Assembly: GCF_012641075.1 (NCBI RefSeq)
Contig: NZ_JAAXLJ010000022.1
Location: 1 to 35,842, forward strand
Length of the DNA: 35,842 bases
From: Secundilactobacillus angelensis
GTDB taxonomy: Bacteria; Bacillota; Bacilli; Lactobacillales; Lactobacillaceae
Direction: 5' to 3'
In this document: in pieces, positions 6,865-16,700 of the stretch
Layout of the letters: each line of letters opens with the position of its first letter
Numbering within the stretch: the first letter of the stretch is position 1
Translations under genes and position numbers: made by a program
The notes under the pieces: model-generated
Databases searched by the model: none
Seen by the model: the letters and a program-made list of their open reading frames with translations, nothing else
What the model was told of the DNA's origin: nothing

Positions 6865-9000
6865 ATGACCACTGTTATCTTAGCTGAAAAACCCAGTCAA
6901 GCCCGTTCATACGTCCAAGCCTTTCAAAAGAGCACAAAAAAACAGGGTTACTATACGGTTAGCGACCCTGTTTTGCCCGAAAATACGCTTGTCACGTATG
7001 GTCTCGGACATTTAGTTGAACTAGCCACACCGGATAAATATGATCAGAAATATCAGCAATGGGCCTTATCTAATTTACCGATTTTCCCCGATAAATACAA
7101 GTTTGTGGTATCAGCTAGTAAAAAAGATCAATTCAAGGTCGTCAAAGACCTGTTAACGAAGGCCGATACCATTATTGTTGCCACCGATAGTGGTCGGGAA
7201 GGCTCTAATATTGCGTGGTCGATCATGAACCAAGCGCATATTGATGTTAAGTCGAAAACGATTAAGCGCCTTTGGTTGAATAGCCTAGAAAAAGACGCGA
7301 TTATTACCGGCTTTAAAAATCTTGGTGATTGGCACAAAGACTATTTGGCTTATAAAGAAGCCCAAACCCGTCAAATTAGTGACTGGTTAATTGGTATGAA
7401 TGGCAGTCCTTTATATACTTTGTTGTTAAGACAAAAAGGGGTGCGCGGGGTGTACTCAATTGGTCGCGTGCAGACGCCAACCTTGTATATGGTTTATCGA
7501 AGAGACCAGGCAATCAAAAACTTTAAGCCGGAACCCTATTTTGAACTAAATGCGGAAATTTTAGCCAATCAGCAAAAATTCGCCGCGAAATTAGACCCCT
7601 ATCAGCGGTTTAAAGACGAAGTAGGGCTAATGACATTCATGCAAGCTAAACACGTTCAGAAAGGCTCACAGGACGGTTTAATCAAGAACGTCCAAAAACA
7701 AGGTAAAAAGCGTGCTAGTCCCCAACTATTCTCGCTATCCAGTCTGCAAAGTGCGATGAATAAACGGTATCATGCCAGTGCCAGCCAAACCTTAGCGGCC
7801 ATTCAGAGTTTGTACGAAGCCAAGTTCCTTAGCTATCCCCGAACCGATTGTGCTTATATCACTGATGAAGAATTTGAGTATTTAGTGGCTAATCTGACGA
7901 AGTATCTGGGGTTAGTCTCTAAGCAAGTCGCTTTAACCAATACCACCCCGAATAAACGTTACGTCAATGGGAAAAAGGTTGAAGAACACTACGCTATTAT
8001 CATGACTAAAGTTGTGCCGACGAAAAATCAATTAGCGGCCTTACCTAAATTACAGCAACAGGTCTATGACTTGGTTTTAAGAACGACGTTAGCGATGTTT
8101 GCTGATCCGTATGAGTACGAGGAAACCACCATTATCACCCAAGTTGGTGGCGCCAATTTTAAAGCAACGGGTAAGGTCCCAACGAAGCAAGGTTGGCAAG
8201 CATTATTTGATGATCACACAGCCGACCAGCAAGCAGCAGCAACTTTACCGCTCGTTCACCAAGGCGATCAAGTCCAAGCAAATCTGCAAACACCGCAAAA
8301 AGAAACGACACCACCGGTACCCTTTACCGAAGGTACCCTGATTACGGCCATGAAGACCGCCGGCAAAACGCTTGATGATGAAGAAGCCCAAGCGATTCTT
8401 AAAGATGTGCAAGGCATTGGGACAAGTGCAACCCGGGCCAATGTGCTGGAAGTGTTAAAGAAACGCGGCTATCTCGTCACTGAAAAGAACAAGCTACACG
8501 TCAGTGAAGCCGGAATTACTTTATGTAAAGCGGTTGAACTCGAACCCTTGCTAACTAGCCCAGAAATGACGGCTAAATGGGAGCAAGCATTACAGCAAAT
8601 CAGTACCGAAGAACGCACCCCAGATAACTTTTTGAGCCAGATTAAGAAGTTTGTGGCGAAGTTAATTGCTGATGTCCCCACACAATTAACCGGCAATTCA
8701 GCCATTAAGCAACAAATCAATCACCAACAGCAAGCACAAAAGTCCGCCGAGGTCTTCTTAGAAACACCGCAAGCGACCGTTTTAAATAAACAGAAGTTTT
8801 ATATTGTAAAGCCTAAGTAAGGCGAAGACTTTACCCTGCCCAAGAAATGGAGCAGTAAGACCCTCGGGAAGACCGCCATTAAAGCGTTGGTCACCAAGGG
8901 GGAAACGAGCAAATTAAAGGGTTTCAAGAGCAAAAAAGGAAAGTTGTTTGACGCCAAGTTAAAGCTTGACGGCCATAAATTAAGTTTTGATTTTGATTAG
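6865..9000 (+). pseudogene. topB: Topoisomerase III (TopB/TraE-like) with premature TAA
   Basis: A type IA topoisomerase often found next to relaxases. Visible are the Toprim glutamate in LAEKPSQA (residue 8), ATDSGREGSNIAW (106-118, acidic metal site), SIGRVQTPTL (198-207) and the active tyrosine in SYPRTD (Y324). A TAA at 8818-8820 ends the frame after 651 residues. The same frame is then open to 9000 and encodes a normal topoisomerase tail including KGFKSKKGKLFDAKLKL. The intact protein would be 711 residues. The catalytic core is whole, so the shortened enzyme may still work with altered DNA binding. Ribosome site AAGGAGTGA precedes the ATG. Confidence 0.88.
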
Positions 9001-9048
9001 AACCTGCCTACCGCCCTGCACGTTGTTTCGGTTGATGAACTCGTCATT

Positions 9049-9083
9049 TAGGTTTACTTTTCAAAAACCAAAAAGTGAACCTA
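9049..9083. other. Stem-loop after topB
   Basis: Arms 9049-9062 and 9070-9083 pair over 12-13 positions with a 7-base loop, but no T-tract follows. It separates the topoisomerase from the next two-gene unit and may end or process the transcript. Confidence 0.45.
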
Positions 9084-9120
9084 ACCAACGAGTGTAATTG
9101 TAAAAGAAGGAGGATATATC

Positions 9121-9336
9121 ATGAAAAATGAACTGGAAGCATTAGCAAGCGAATTACCTATTTTGACGGATAAAAGCAGTTATAAGTACCTATCAGAAGT
9201 TGCGGGTAATGGCAAATATATTCAAGTTGCGTGGCAAAAAAAGAATGCTGAATATTTAGCACTTTACGGCACACAATCTATCAAGTTACCCCAAATTGAT
9301 AATTCTGTAGAGTTTGTAGACGCCGAGGAGGGTTAA
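9121..9336 (+). CDS. Hypothetical protein upstream of ardC-like gene
   Basis: A 71-residue protein with a strong AAGGAGG ribosome site nine bases before its ATG, and only two bases from the next gene, so the two form an operon. The sequence (SSYKYLSEVAGNGKYIQVAWQ) suggests a small alpha/beta fold without membrane segments. I do not recognise a family. Its constant pairing with an LtrC/ArdC-like gene in plasmid mobilisation regions suggests a shared role in transfer, but that is inference. Confidence 0.7.
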   Translation: MKNELEALASELPILTDKSSYKYLSEVAGNGKYIQVAWQKKNAEYLALYGTQSIKLPQIDNSVEFVDAEEG

Positions 9337-9338
9337 TC

Positions 9339-10463
9339 ATGCCAAGTAAAGTTGAAACTGAAAAATGGAAAAGGCAGCTTGTCGAAAATGCCGAAAAAGA
9401 AATTTTAAAACTAACTGATAGTGAAAAATTTAAAAGTTATCTTGATACCGTAGCAAAGTTTCACCGGTATAGCCAACGTAATATTGACCTTATCTATTCT
9501 CAAAATCCAAGTGCCAGCCAAGTTGCAGGCTTTAAAAAATGGCAGAATGATTTTAAACGATCAGTAAATAAAGGAGAAAAAGGGATCAGGATTGCGGCCC
9601 CTATTATTAAAAAACTAACTCCAGAGGATCAGAAAAGGCTTGATACGACCGAAGAAAAAGCCATAGTTGGTTATCGCTATATTCCAGTATTTGACATATC
9701 ACAGACAAGCGGCGAACCAGTCCTAAGTGCTAAAGATTTTGTCAAAGAAAATTTGGCCGATCATCAGAATGTGACAAGTTTATATAACGCGTTCAAAGAT
9801 TATTTAAACCAGCAAACCGACCTTAAAGTCAGTGAAGTGCCTTTAGCGACGCTAAATGGGGCTAAGGGGTATTTTCAACCCAGCACTAATGAAATCGTCA
9901 TTGGTGGCGATGAGCCCGACAATGCTTTGAAACTAAAGACGTTATACCACGAATATGCGCATAGCCAGCTACACGGCTTAAAATCAGCCTTTAAAGATCG
10001 GCCACGAGCCTATCAGGAAACCCAGGCCGAAGCGGTCGCATATGTTGCCATGCAAAATATTGGCGTTGATACCAGTAACTATTCGCTCGGTTATGTGGCT
10101 ACCTGGGCTAAAGATACAGCTGTGATCCATAGTGCTTTAAGTGAAATCCAGCAAGTTAGCAACAAAGTGATTGAGCTTAGCGACGGGTTAACCAAACAAT
10201 TAGGCTTACAAGAAGCCCAAAAAGAGCCTGAGCATGATTTAAAAATGCTAGCAGCCCAGTCACTGAATAAGTCCTATCAAAGCTTGCAACAACAAATTCA
10301 ACAGGCAACTAGTCCACAACAGAAATCAGAACTAAAAAATAAATTAAATGATGTACACCAGAAAATCAGTAAGCGAACTCAAAAACAGCTGCAAGCATTT
10401 GCTGAACAGAATCCGGAGATCAAACAACCCGAATCCGAACTTGATCAAAGTCTAAAACGTTAG
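9339..10463 (+). CDS. ltrC: ArdC/LtrC-like ssDNA-binding protein with zincin-type protease domain
   Basis: A 374-residue protein. The N-terminal part (about 10-120; FHRYSQRNIDLIYSQNPSAS, then the GFKKWQ-x-VNKGEKGI pattern) matches the ArdC-type single-strand DNA-binding domain (DUF1738). The middle carries the metalloprotease motif HEYAH (204-208) with a further acidic ligand candidate in ETQAEAVAY (227-235). The tail is glutamine-rich and helical. ArdC of other plasmids protects incoming DNA from type I restriction during transfer. Lying between the mobilisation genes and a type I system of the plasmid itself, an anti-restriction role during entry into new hosts is likely. The start follows GAGGAGG and is two bases after the preceding stop. 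Confidence 0.85.
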   Translation: MPSKVETEKWKRQLVENAEKEILKLTDSEKFKSYLDTVAKFHRYSQRNIDLIYSQNPSASQVAGFKKWQNDFKRSVNKGEKGIRIAAPIIKKLTPEDQKRLDTTEEKAIVGYRYIPVFDISQTSGEPVLSAKDFVKENLADHQNVTSLYNAFKDYLNQQTDLKVSEVPLATLNGAKGYFQPSTNEIVIGGDEPDNALKLKTLYHEYAHSQLHGLKSAFKDRPRAYQETQAEAVAYVAMQNIGVDTSNYSLGYVATWAKDTAVIHSALSEIQQVSNKVIELSDGLTKQLGLQEAQKEPEHDLKMLAAQSLNKSYQSLQQQIQQATSPQQKSELKNKLNDVHQKISKRTQKQLQAFAEQNPEIKQPESELDQSLKR

Positions 10464-10483
10464 CCAGTTTTTAAAGGTCATGC

Positions 10484-10489
10484 TATAAT
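10484..10489 (+). promoter_or_regulatory. Extended -10 promoter of Hol-Tox antisense RNA, cassette 1
   Basis: TGCTATAAT gives an extended -10 with no good -35. The same TGCTATAAT begins cassette 2 (19132-19140) and cassette 3 (26909-26917). Confidence 0.65.
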
Positions 10490-10495
10490 GGAAAC

Positions 10496-10621
10496 AGAAA
10501 AGGAAGCCCCGCCGAAAACAGGACTTCCCACGCAAGCCGCTTCAAAGGCGGTGGCATAATTACAAAACTATATTAATGTCGTCCCGTAACTCGCCAAAGT
10601 TATAATCGGGGCGGCTTTTTT
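10496..10621 (+). ncRNA. Antisense RNA of Hol-Tox type I toxin cassette 1
   Basis: Transcription from 10484-10489 would run to a terminator made of 10578-10586 and 10607-10615 followed by T 10616-10621. The RNA is convergent with the toxin gene and overlaps its 3' end and stop codon. Its 5' part carries a hairpin around GGCGGTGGC (to about 10556); the toxin mRNA leader, read on the other strand, begins with a near-copy of the same block. The design is that of type I systems with RNAs meeting at a bidirectional terminator. Confidence 0.7.
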
Positions 10622-10709
10622 ATTTGTGGTGCTTGTCGATATAGCTGAGTAGCGCGATTAAAAACGTGCCAAACAGCAACATCAACGAGAGTGTCTGGAA
10701 GACGCTCAT
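10620..10709 (-). CDS. Hol-Tox family type I toxin, cassette 1
   Basis: A 29-residue peptide too short for usual gene calling: it begins MSVFQTLSLMLLFGTFLIAL and ends in SYIDKHHK. The layout (short polar start with xALxLM-like motif, one membrane helix, charged tail) matches the putative holin-like toxin family of Gram-positive type I toxin-antitoxin systems, which depolarise the membrane when unrepressed. AGGAAGG lies 11 bases before the ATG and the promoter is at 10808-10836, so the leader is about 95 bases. It keeps the plasmid by killing cells that lose it. It sits between the mobilisation block and hsdS. Confidence 0.78.
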   Translation of the reverse strand: MSVFQTLSLMLLFGTFLIALLSYIDKHHK

Positions 10710-10807
10710 TGACTGTGAAACCTTCCTGAAGATTATTCCATGTTCCCATGGGCCTCACCTCGCAAGGGAAAAGACAGCCACCGCCCTTAAAACTTCCTGC
10801 GTAATCC

Positions 10808-10836
10808 ATTATACAGGTGAATTAAGTGTTGACCAA
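10808..10836 (-). promoter_or_regulatory. Toxin promoter, cassette 1
   Basis: On the minus strand TTGGTC (plus 10831-10836), a 17-base spacer and TATAAT (plus 10808-10813). Confidence 0.65.
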
Positions 10837-10894
10837 GCACAATAAAAATTAAGTCATGGGGTTTCATAGGATCCTAAATTTGATCAAATTAAGC

Positions 10895-12088
10895 TCAGCA
10901 AAACATCTTTTGTAGATACCCTTTTTTTAGTTCCTGGAGTTTTTCAAGCTTACGCTGATGAAGAGTGATAGTGTCATCAAGTTGTTTGAAGAAGGCACCG
11001 ATTTGTTTTTGTTCATCCTTGCTTGGAATTGCAAAGTCTGTTGAAGAAATGTTTTTCCAATCAGAACGCGGCATCTTTGTACCTGAAGTATTGTTTGCAA
11101 CTTTTTGATAATCATCTGATTGAATTAGGTAATAATCAAAGGACGGAACGCTAACATCAGTAGCTTCAAAAACCCAGAAATCACCCAATGCAACGCCTTC
11201 AAAATCAGGGAATAACCAATTTTTCAAATACGGACGAAGTTTCCCATACAAAATATTTTCAGATTCAAACAACGTGCCTTTTCGACTATCAAGTTTTGAT
11301 GAAATATCTTTGTTTAAGCGACCTTCTCCTGAGACAATATCCTCAAACTCAACTTTAGGTAAAACATCAGAATTTGAAGATTTATTCACTCGGTTCACAA
11401 TTTCAGTTAACTTACGCTGTTCCCAAGCGTCAGCAAACCCTGTAAATCTTAATTGCGGGAACTTGCTACCATTTTGGGGGAACATTTTTTGCAAATAGCC
11501 CTGTTTAAGTTCCTTAAGCTTAGCTAACTTACGCTGATGAAGGGTGATAGTGTTGTCAATTGATGAAAGAAAACGACCGACCACGACTTGTTCTCCCTTA
11601 GTTGTCGGAATGCAAATTGGGTAGTGTAAGAGATCAGAAGGCGTCACACGCTTCTGGCTATTTGAAGTGCCAGACGAAATAGACTGCAATTCACTTGTAG
11701 TCTTGTCTGATAAGAATAGCTGGTGAAGAAAACCAAGATCAATCTCAAAAGACTGAAATGGAACAAATTCACCTGACGCTACTGCATTTTCGGGGGCTTT
11801 CTTCACAAACCATATACGTCGTTGTCTTACATTCAGTTTATTGATCAGCAAAACCGTGCCAGATATTTTAAGTCGTGTACTCTGCATTGATTCGCCAAGG
11901 ACTCGATTTGGGCGCTTTCCTCGGTCGTAAGAAGGCATACTATATTCTACAAATTCACGGCTAGGTGTTAATTGCGGGTCAATGCTTTTACGAAGAATAT
12001 CACCAAGATCCCCCAACTTACGTTGTGCCCAAGGATCAGTGAAACCTTTAAATCTTAGTTGCGGATATTTAGCTTGTTTATCCTTCAT
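10895..12088 (-). CDS. hsdS: Type I restriction-modification specificity subunit HsdS
   Basis: A 397-residue subunit that selects the bipartite DNA target. It has the usual two target-recognition domains, each opening with the same block (LRFKGFTDPWAQRKL and LRFTGFADAWEQRKL) and each closed by a coiled-coil spacer (TLHQRKLAKLKELKQGYLQK and TLHQRKLEKLQELKKGYLQK). The start taken is the ATG at 12088, seven bases after GGAGG, which overlaps the end of hsdM by 11 bases; an ATG 27 bases earlier lacks a ribosome site. The repeated blocks would permit domain swapping by recombination, but no second hsdS copy or inverted half is present here. Confidence 0.93.
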   Translation of the reverse strand: MKDKQAKYPQLRFKGFTDPWAQRKLGDLGDILRKSIDPQLTPSREFVEYSMPSYDRGKRPNRVLGESMQSTRLKISGTVLLINKLNVRQRRIWFVKKAPENAVASGEFVPFQSFEIDLGFLHQLFLSDKTTSELQSISSGTSNSQKRVTPSDLLHYPICIPTTKGEQVVVGRFLSSIDNTITLHQRKLAKLKELKQGYLQKMFPQNGSKFPQLRFTGFADAWEQRKLTEIVNRVNKSSNSDVLPKVEFEDIVSGEGRLNKDISSKLDSRKGTLFESENILYGKLRPYLKNWLFPDFEGVALGDFWVFEATDVSVPSFDYYLIQSDDYQKVANNTSGTKMPRSDWKNISSTDFAIPSKDEQKQIGAFFKQLDDTITLHQRKLEKLQELKKGYLQKMFC

Positions 12089-13700
12089 TGTGAGCCTCCG
12101 ACTTTGACTGCTCATTCACCTGGGTGGCCACTAACTGGCTAGCTAATTCATTAAAGGCTTGTTCATTTTGACTGATTTTCTCGTCTAGTTGCTTTAGATC
12201 AGCTTTGACTTGGCCCAGATCAATCTCGGGTTCCGGTTCAAACGTATCGACATAACGCGGAATATTTAAGTTGTAGTCATTCTCCTTGATTTCCGCCGGT
12301 GAGGCCACGTGGGCATATTTATCGACATCTTGCCGGTTTTGATAAGTCGTCACAATTTTTTGAATATTGGCTACTGTTAGCTTATTTTGATTCTTGTCCT
12401 TTTCAAATTCCCGGGACGCATCAATAAATAAGACGTCGTCAGTGGTCTTGTGTTTCTTTAAAACCATGATCAATGTCGGAATACCAGTGGAATGAAAAAT
12501 ATTGGCGGGTAGTCCAATAATGGCATCAATCCGGTTATCCATTAGAAGCTTTTGGCGAATTTTGCCTTCCTTAGCCCCCCGAAATAGCACGCCATGGGGT
12601 AAGACGATGCCCATAGTTCCGTGCTCCTGCAGATGATAAAAGCCGTGTAGCAGAAAGGCAAAGTCGGCTTTAGATTTAGGCGGTAAAACGCCATAGTCGC
12701 GGAAGCGAGGATCAGACAAGCGTTTGTCACTATTATCCCAGTGTGCCGAGTAGGGTGGGTTCATAACAACCGCATCAAATAAGTAAGGTTCGTCAACCGG
12801 CCAATCTTTACTTAACGTGTCGCCATTGCGTAAGTGCATATCGTCATACGAGACTCCATGTAACATTAGGTTCATACGGGCCAGGTTATAGGTCGTGGTG
12901 TTCAATTCTTGACCATGGTAACTCACTAAACCCGGATTTTTCACGTGCTGTCCCACATTCAACAGTAGTGAACCGGACCCAACTGCTGGATCATAAATAG
13001 TTCGAACTTGGTGGTCACCCGCATTACGCTGATAAGTCACAATCTGAGCAATAATGTCGGACACCTGCCGCGGCGTGTAAAATTCCCCCGCCTTCTTACC
13101 AGAATCACTGGCAAATTGCGCAATTAAGTATTCATAGGCGTCACCTAAGACATCGCCTTGATGATGAACGAGGTCAATCGCATTCAAAGCTAACATAGTA
13201 TCACTAATGGTTTGGTTCCGTTGTTGTAAAGAACTGCCTAATTTATTACTACTTAAATCCACATCGGCAAACAAGCCCGAAAAGTCTTGCGCTGACGACA
13301 GATTTTGTGTCGACTGTTCCAGATCATGAAGTGCTTGAGATAAATCGTCTAACGCAAAAGTATGGGCTTGAATCTTGCCAATCAGAGTGGCGTACAACGC
13401 CTGGGGTTGAATTAAATAGCCGAGCGTATTTTGCAAATACTCAACTAAACTGGGCTGCACTGAGACGCCTTCCAACTCAAACTGCGGATCCATATACTGA
13501 GCATATTTCCGGGTGACATTTTCGGTTTCGCCTGCCCAATCACTAAAGGTCGTTAAGGTTTTCTCAGATAGAAATCGATAAAAAATTAACCCCAATAAAT
13601 AATTTTTATATTCAGAAGCGTCCATTTTCCCGCGTAAGACATCGGCCGCATTCCATAGGGCGCTTTCAAGTTGACTAGCTTGAGTTGTTTTTGCTGACAT
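12078..13700 (-). CDS. hsdM: Type I restriction-modification methyltransferase HsdM
   Basis: A 540-residue N6-adenine methyltransferase. The N-terminal helical HsdM_N domain covers about residues 1-160. GEFYTP (205-210) precedes the SAM-binding motif I DPAVGSGSLL (237-246) and the catalytic NPPY (314-317). Two HsdM with one HsdS form the modification enzyme; with HsdR they restrict unmodified DNA. Read from the minus strand the order is hsdR-hsdM-hsdS with a 13-base gap before hsdM and an 11-base overlap after it, so all three are one operon. All key motifs are present. Confidence 0.95.
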   Translation of the reverse strand: MSAKTTQASQLESALWNAADVLRGKMDASEYKNYLLGLIFYRFLSEKTLTTFSDWAGETENVTRKYAQYMDPQFELEGVSVQPSLVEYLQNTLGYLIQPQALYATLIGKIQAHTFALDDLSQALHDLEQSTQNLSSAQDFSGLFADVDLSSNKLGSSLQQRNQTISDTMLALNAIDLVHHQGDVLGDAYEYLIAQFASDSGKKAGEFYTPRQVSDIIAQIVTYQRNAGDHQVRTIYDPAVGSGSLLLNVGQHVKNPGLVSYHGQELNTTTYNLARMNLMLHGVSYDDMHLRNGDTLSKDWPVDEPYLFDAVVMNPPYSAHWDNSDKRLSDPRFRDYGVLPPKSKADFAFLLHGFYHLQEHGTMGIVLPHGVLFRGAKEGKIRQKLLMDNRIDAIIGLPANIFHSTGIPTLIMVLKKHKTTDDVLFIDASREFEKDKNQNKLTVANIQKIVTTYQNRQDVDKYAHVASPAEIKENDYNLNIPRYVDTFEPEPEIDLGQVKADLKQLDEKISQNEQAFNELASQLVATQVNEQSKSEAHNEG

Positions 13701-13713
13701 TGTTTAACCTCAC

Positions 13714-16700
13714 TTATTTTTGTAGATAGATTGCTAAATCGTGTTCAATAAACTGCCGCCAAGCGGCCTGGGACTTAATCCGGTATAGTGGCAAAATAGC
13801 TGGAATCTTCGGCCCAGTGGCAGTTTGAGCTTGTAAGGCCGCTGCTAAATTCGCTGACTGCGTTAATTCTTGTTCATGATGCCATTCATCAGTACCCACG
13901 GTGTGTTCACGTGCCACCCGTAATAGGGCTGCTTGATCTAAGCCCCACGTATGGGCAAAGGTCGTCGTTTTTTTGACCAATTGTTTCTGGGCGTAATCAG
14001 CCACCAACTCCCGAGCATTCAACGCTACTGGCGCTTGATTTGGGGTGCTCCGTTGCTGAGACTGTTGCATTTGTTGCTCAATATAAGGCATGGCTTCGCG
14101 AATTAACTGGGCCTGTTGCGGTTGCGTTTCCGCTAATTTATTCAAACTAGCCTGTACTTTGGCACTATTTTGCAGGTAATCGGTCATATGGGCTTGGGCT
14201 TGATCAGGCGTCGTGTACTGTTGCTGTTCATCAATCCAATCTTGAATTAATTGCGTCAAATAATCATAATCCACCAAGACGACTGAACCAACGGCTAGGG
14301 AAAAGTCTAAGGCAGCTAATTCTTCGGGGATTTTCTCAGGCTCTTGGTTAGTAACCGCCGCTTTAATCCGCAGATATTTACCCGTATAGGATTCTACTTC
14401 GGGCTGAGCGATACCAAAGGCCTTTTCACTGTTTTCCCAAGTGAAATCGTTGTACATCGATAAGGAATTCAATTGCTGATTCACTTGGCGAAAGGCTTTC
14501 ACAAACTGTACCTTGGCAGTGGTTCCTTTCAGGTCATCGGCCGCCGTCGGCGTTTGAGCAATGGCTTTTAAATCGACCACAGCCTTTTGAAATTTTAAGA
14601 CAGCCTGCTGATAAGTGGGACGAATGATGACATTAAAAGAGCCTTCGCCACTATATAACTTATAAGCTTCACGTTCATTCGCTTCCATGATTGCCGGCAC
14701 CCGAAAGGTCACAATTTGGCCTTCTTGTTTTAATTCCCGGTTTTGGAGCCGGTTGGTGCGTGAGTAGGCTTGAATAAGTTCTTGATAAGCTAAGGTGCGG
14801 TCAACAAAGAGCGTGTTTAGCCGAGGGGCATCAAAACCTGTTAATAAACGGCGTACGACAATCACTAAATTAATTTCCTGATCGGGTTGCAAATGAGCAA
14901 AGACCGCCTCACGCCGGGCAGCCCGTTTTGCGACATCTTCGTTATAGAGATTCAAATCGGCTAAATCAAAATTAGTGTGATACTGCTGATTATAATCCTT
15001 TAAAATGGTGGCCATTTGGTCATGTTTGTGCGCACTCTGATCTTCGTTTTCACTTAATGAATAAGTAATCGCAATTCGGGGCCAATCAGGATCTAGCTGA
15101 TTGTGAGTAGTCTTTTTCGCGGCTTTAAAGGCTTGATAATAGCGTTGCGCCATTTCAATGGAGCTGGTGGTTAAAATCGCATTGTAGTTGCCATGCCCCA
15201 AGCTGGTTTTACGTGGGCCTTTTTGTAAAATATATTGAACAACTTGTTGGATATGTTCATCAGTCTCAAAGTCAGCCGGAGTTAAATACGTTTCTTCCAA
15301 GTCCTTGACTGGCATCGCTTGAATCTTGGCTTGAATTTTTGCTTCATCAGCTGTACTCAGCAGGCGGCCTTGCTTATCACGACGCGCTTTGACGCGCTGA
15401 GTTTCTTTTTCGAGGGCCCGGGTTATCAACGTGTCTTTCCCAATCGTCGTTACGTGTTCCACGTTAAACGGTAACACGGCTTGGTCCTCTAAGGCGTCTC
15501 GTAAGTTATAAACGTGACAGACTTTACCAAATAGCTCCTCAGTCGTAACCGCTAGATCACCCTTGAGCTGTTTTTTATTTTCATTAAAGATGGGGGTGCC
15601 GGTGTAACCATACCAATTACTATTGACAAACGCGTCCCGAATTTCCTTTTGCATCTTACCAAACTGCGACCGGTGGGCTTCATCAACAAAGAAGATCACC
15701 CGTTGCTTTAAAGTTTTACTAAAGCGGGATTGCTTACCGGTTGCCAGCTGGGCTTGCGTTTTTTTGACCGCCCGATGAAGTTTTTGAATCGAGGTGACCA
15801 AGACCTTACCGTCATTTTGTTGCAACTTACGCATTAAATCACCGGTATTTTGGGCTTCGTTAATGGCAATATCATCATTGGCGGCATAGGCACTAAAGTT
15901 GCTGGTTGTCTGTTCGTCTAAATCCCGCCGGTCAACTAAGAAGATGACCTTATCGACACCGGGATCTTGCGCAGCTAATTTAGCGGTTTTATATGAGGTG
16001 AGTGTCTTACCAGAACCCGTGGTATGCCAAACAAAGCCATCTTGATGGTCATGAATCCGGTGCATCACGGCTTCAATCGCATAAATCTGATAAGGCCGTA
16101 AGAGAATTAAGCTCTGACGTTCTTGGTCGATGACCGTATATTCACTGACCATTTTGTGGGCCATGGGAATATTAAGGACTTGGCGCGTGAACGCTAAGCC
16201 GTTTTCCACGGGGTGATTATCCCGCGTCCGCCAATTAAACAAAAAAGCTTTATTGAAATGATCCGGTTCGGCATTCGCAAAATACGCCGTACTATCCGGC
16301 GTCATAATCACAAACATTTGCAACAGCGAGTAAATTCCCGTATATTTACCTTCCTGTGCGTATTTTTCAATTTGATTAAAAGCCTGGTTAAGTTCGACCG
16401 TGGCTTTTTTTAGTTCCAATTGAATTAAGGGTAACCCATTAATCAATAGGGTTACGTCAAAACGGCGATCAGGATCGACATCTTGAGTACCAGCTAACCG
16501 TGGTCGCACTGCTTGTCGGACCACTTCATAACTAGATTTACCGCCAGCGACGTCCGCTTTCCAAAATAACTCGAGTGTCACCGTGCCCAGCTTAGCATCA
16601 TCACGTTCAACTTCCACTTTGCCAATGCCATTTTCGGCGGCTAGTAACTTAGCTGCTTCGTAAGGTGTCCGGACCTCAATCGCCCGTTTAACTTGATTAA

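Noticed and set aside
3674-8820. Two clean in-frame stops (zeta TAG, topB TAA) as a sign of stop-codon reassignment
   Set aside because: Both TAG and TAA end many intact genes here (for example repA TAA, resolvase TAG), so the standard bacterial code holds.
9121-10463. LtrC-like protein as the relaxase
   Set aside because: It has HEYAH of a metalloprotease rather than a relaxase histidine triad, and a full MobA is present.
10600-10809. 69-codon minus-strand frame over toxin cassette 1
   Set aside because: It runs through the toxin leader and the toxin gene in another frame and has no family features; the 29-residue Hol-Tox frame explains the locus.
10877-10890. 14-base palindrome AATTTGATCAAATT after hsdS
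   Set aside because: No T-tract, AT-rich and short; could occur by chance. Not assigned a function.
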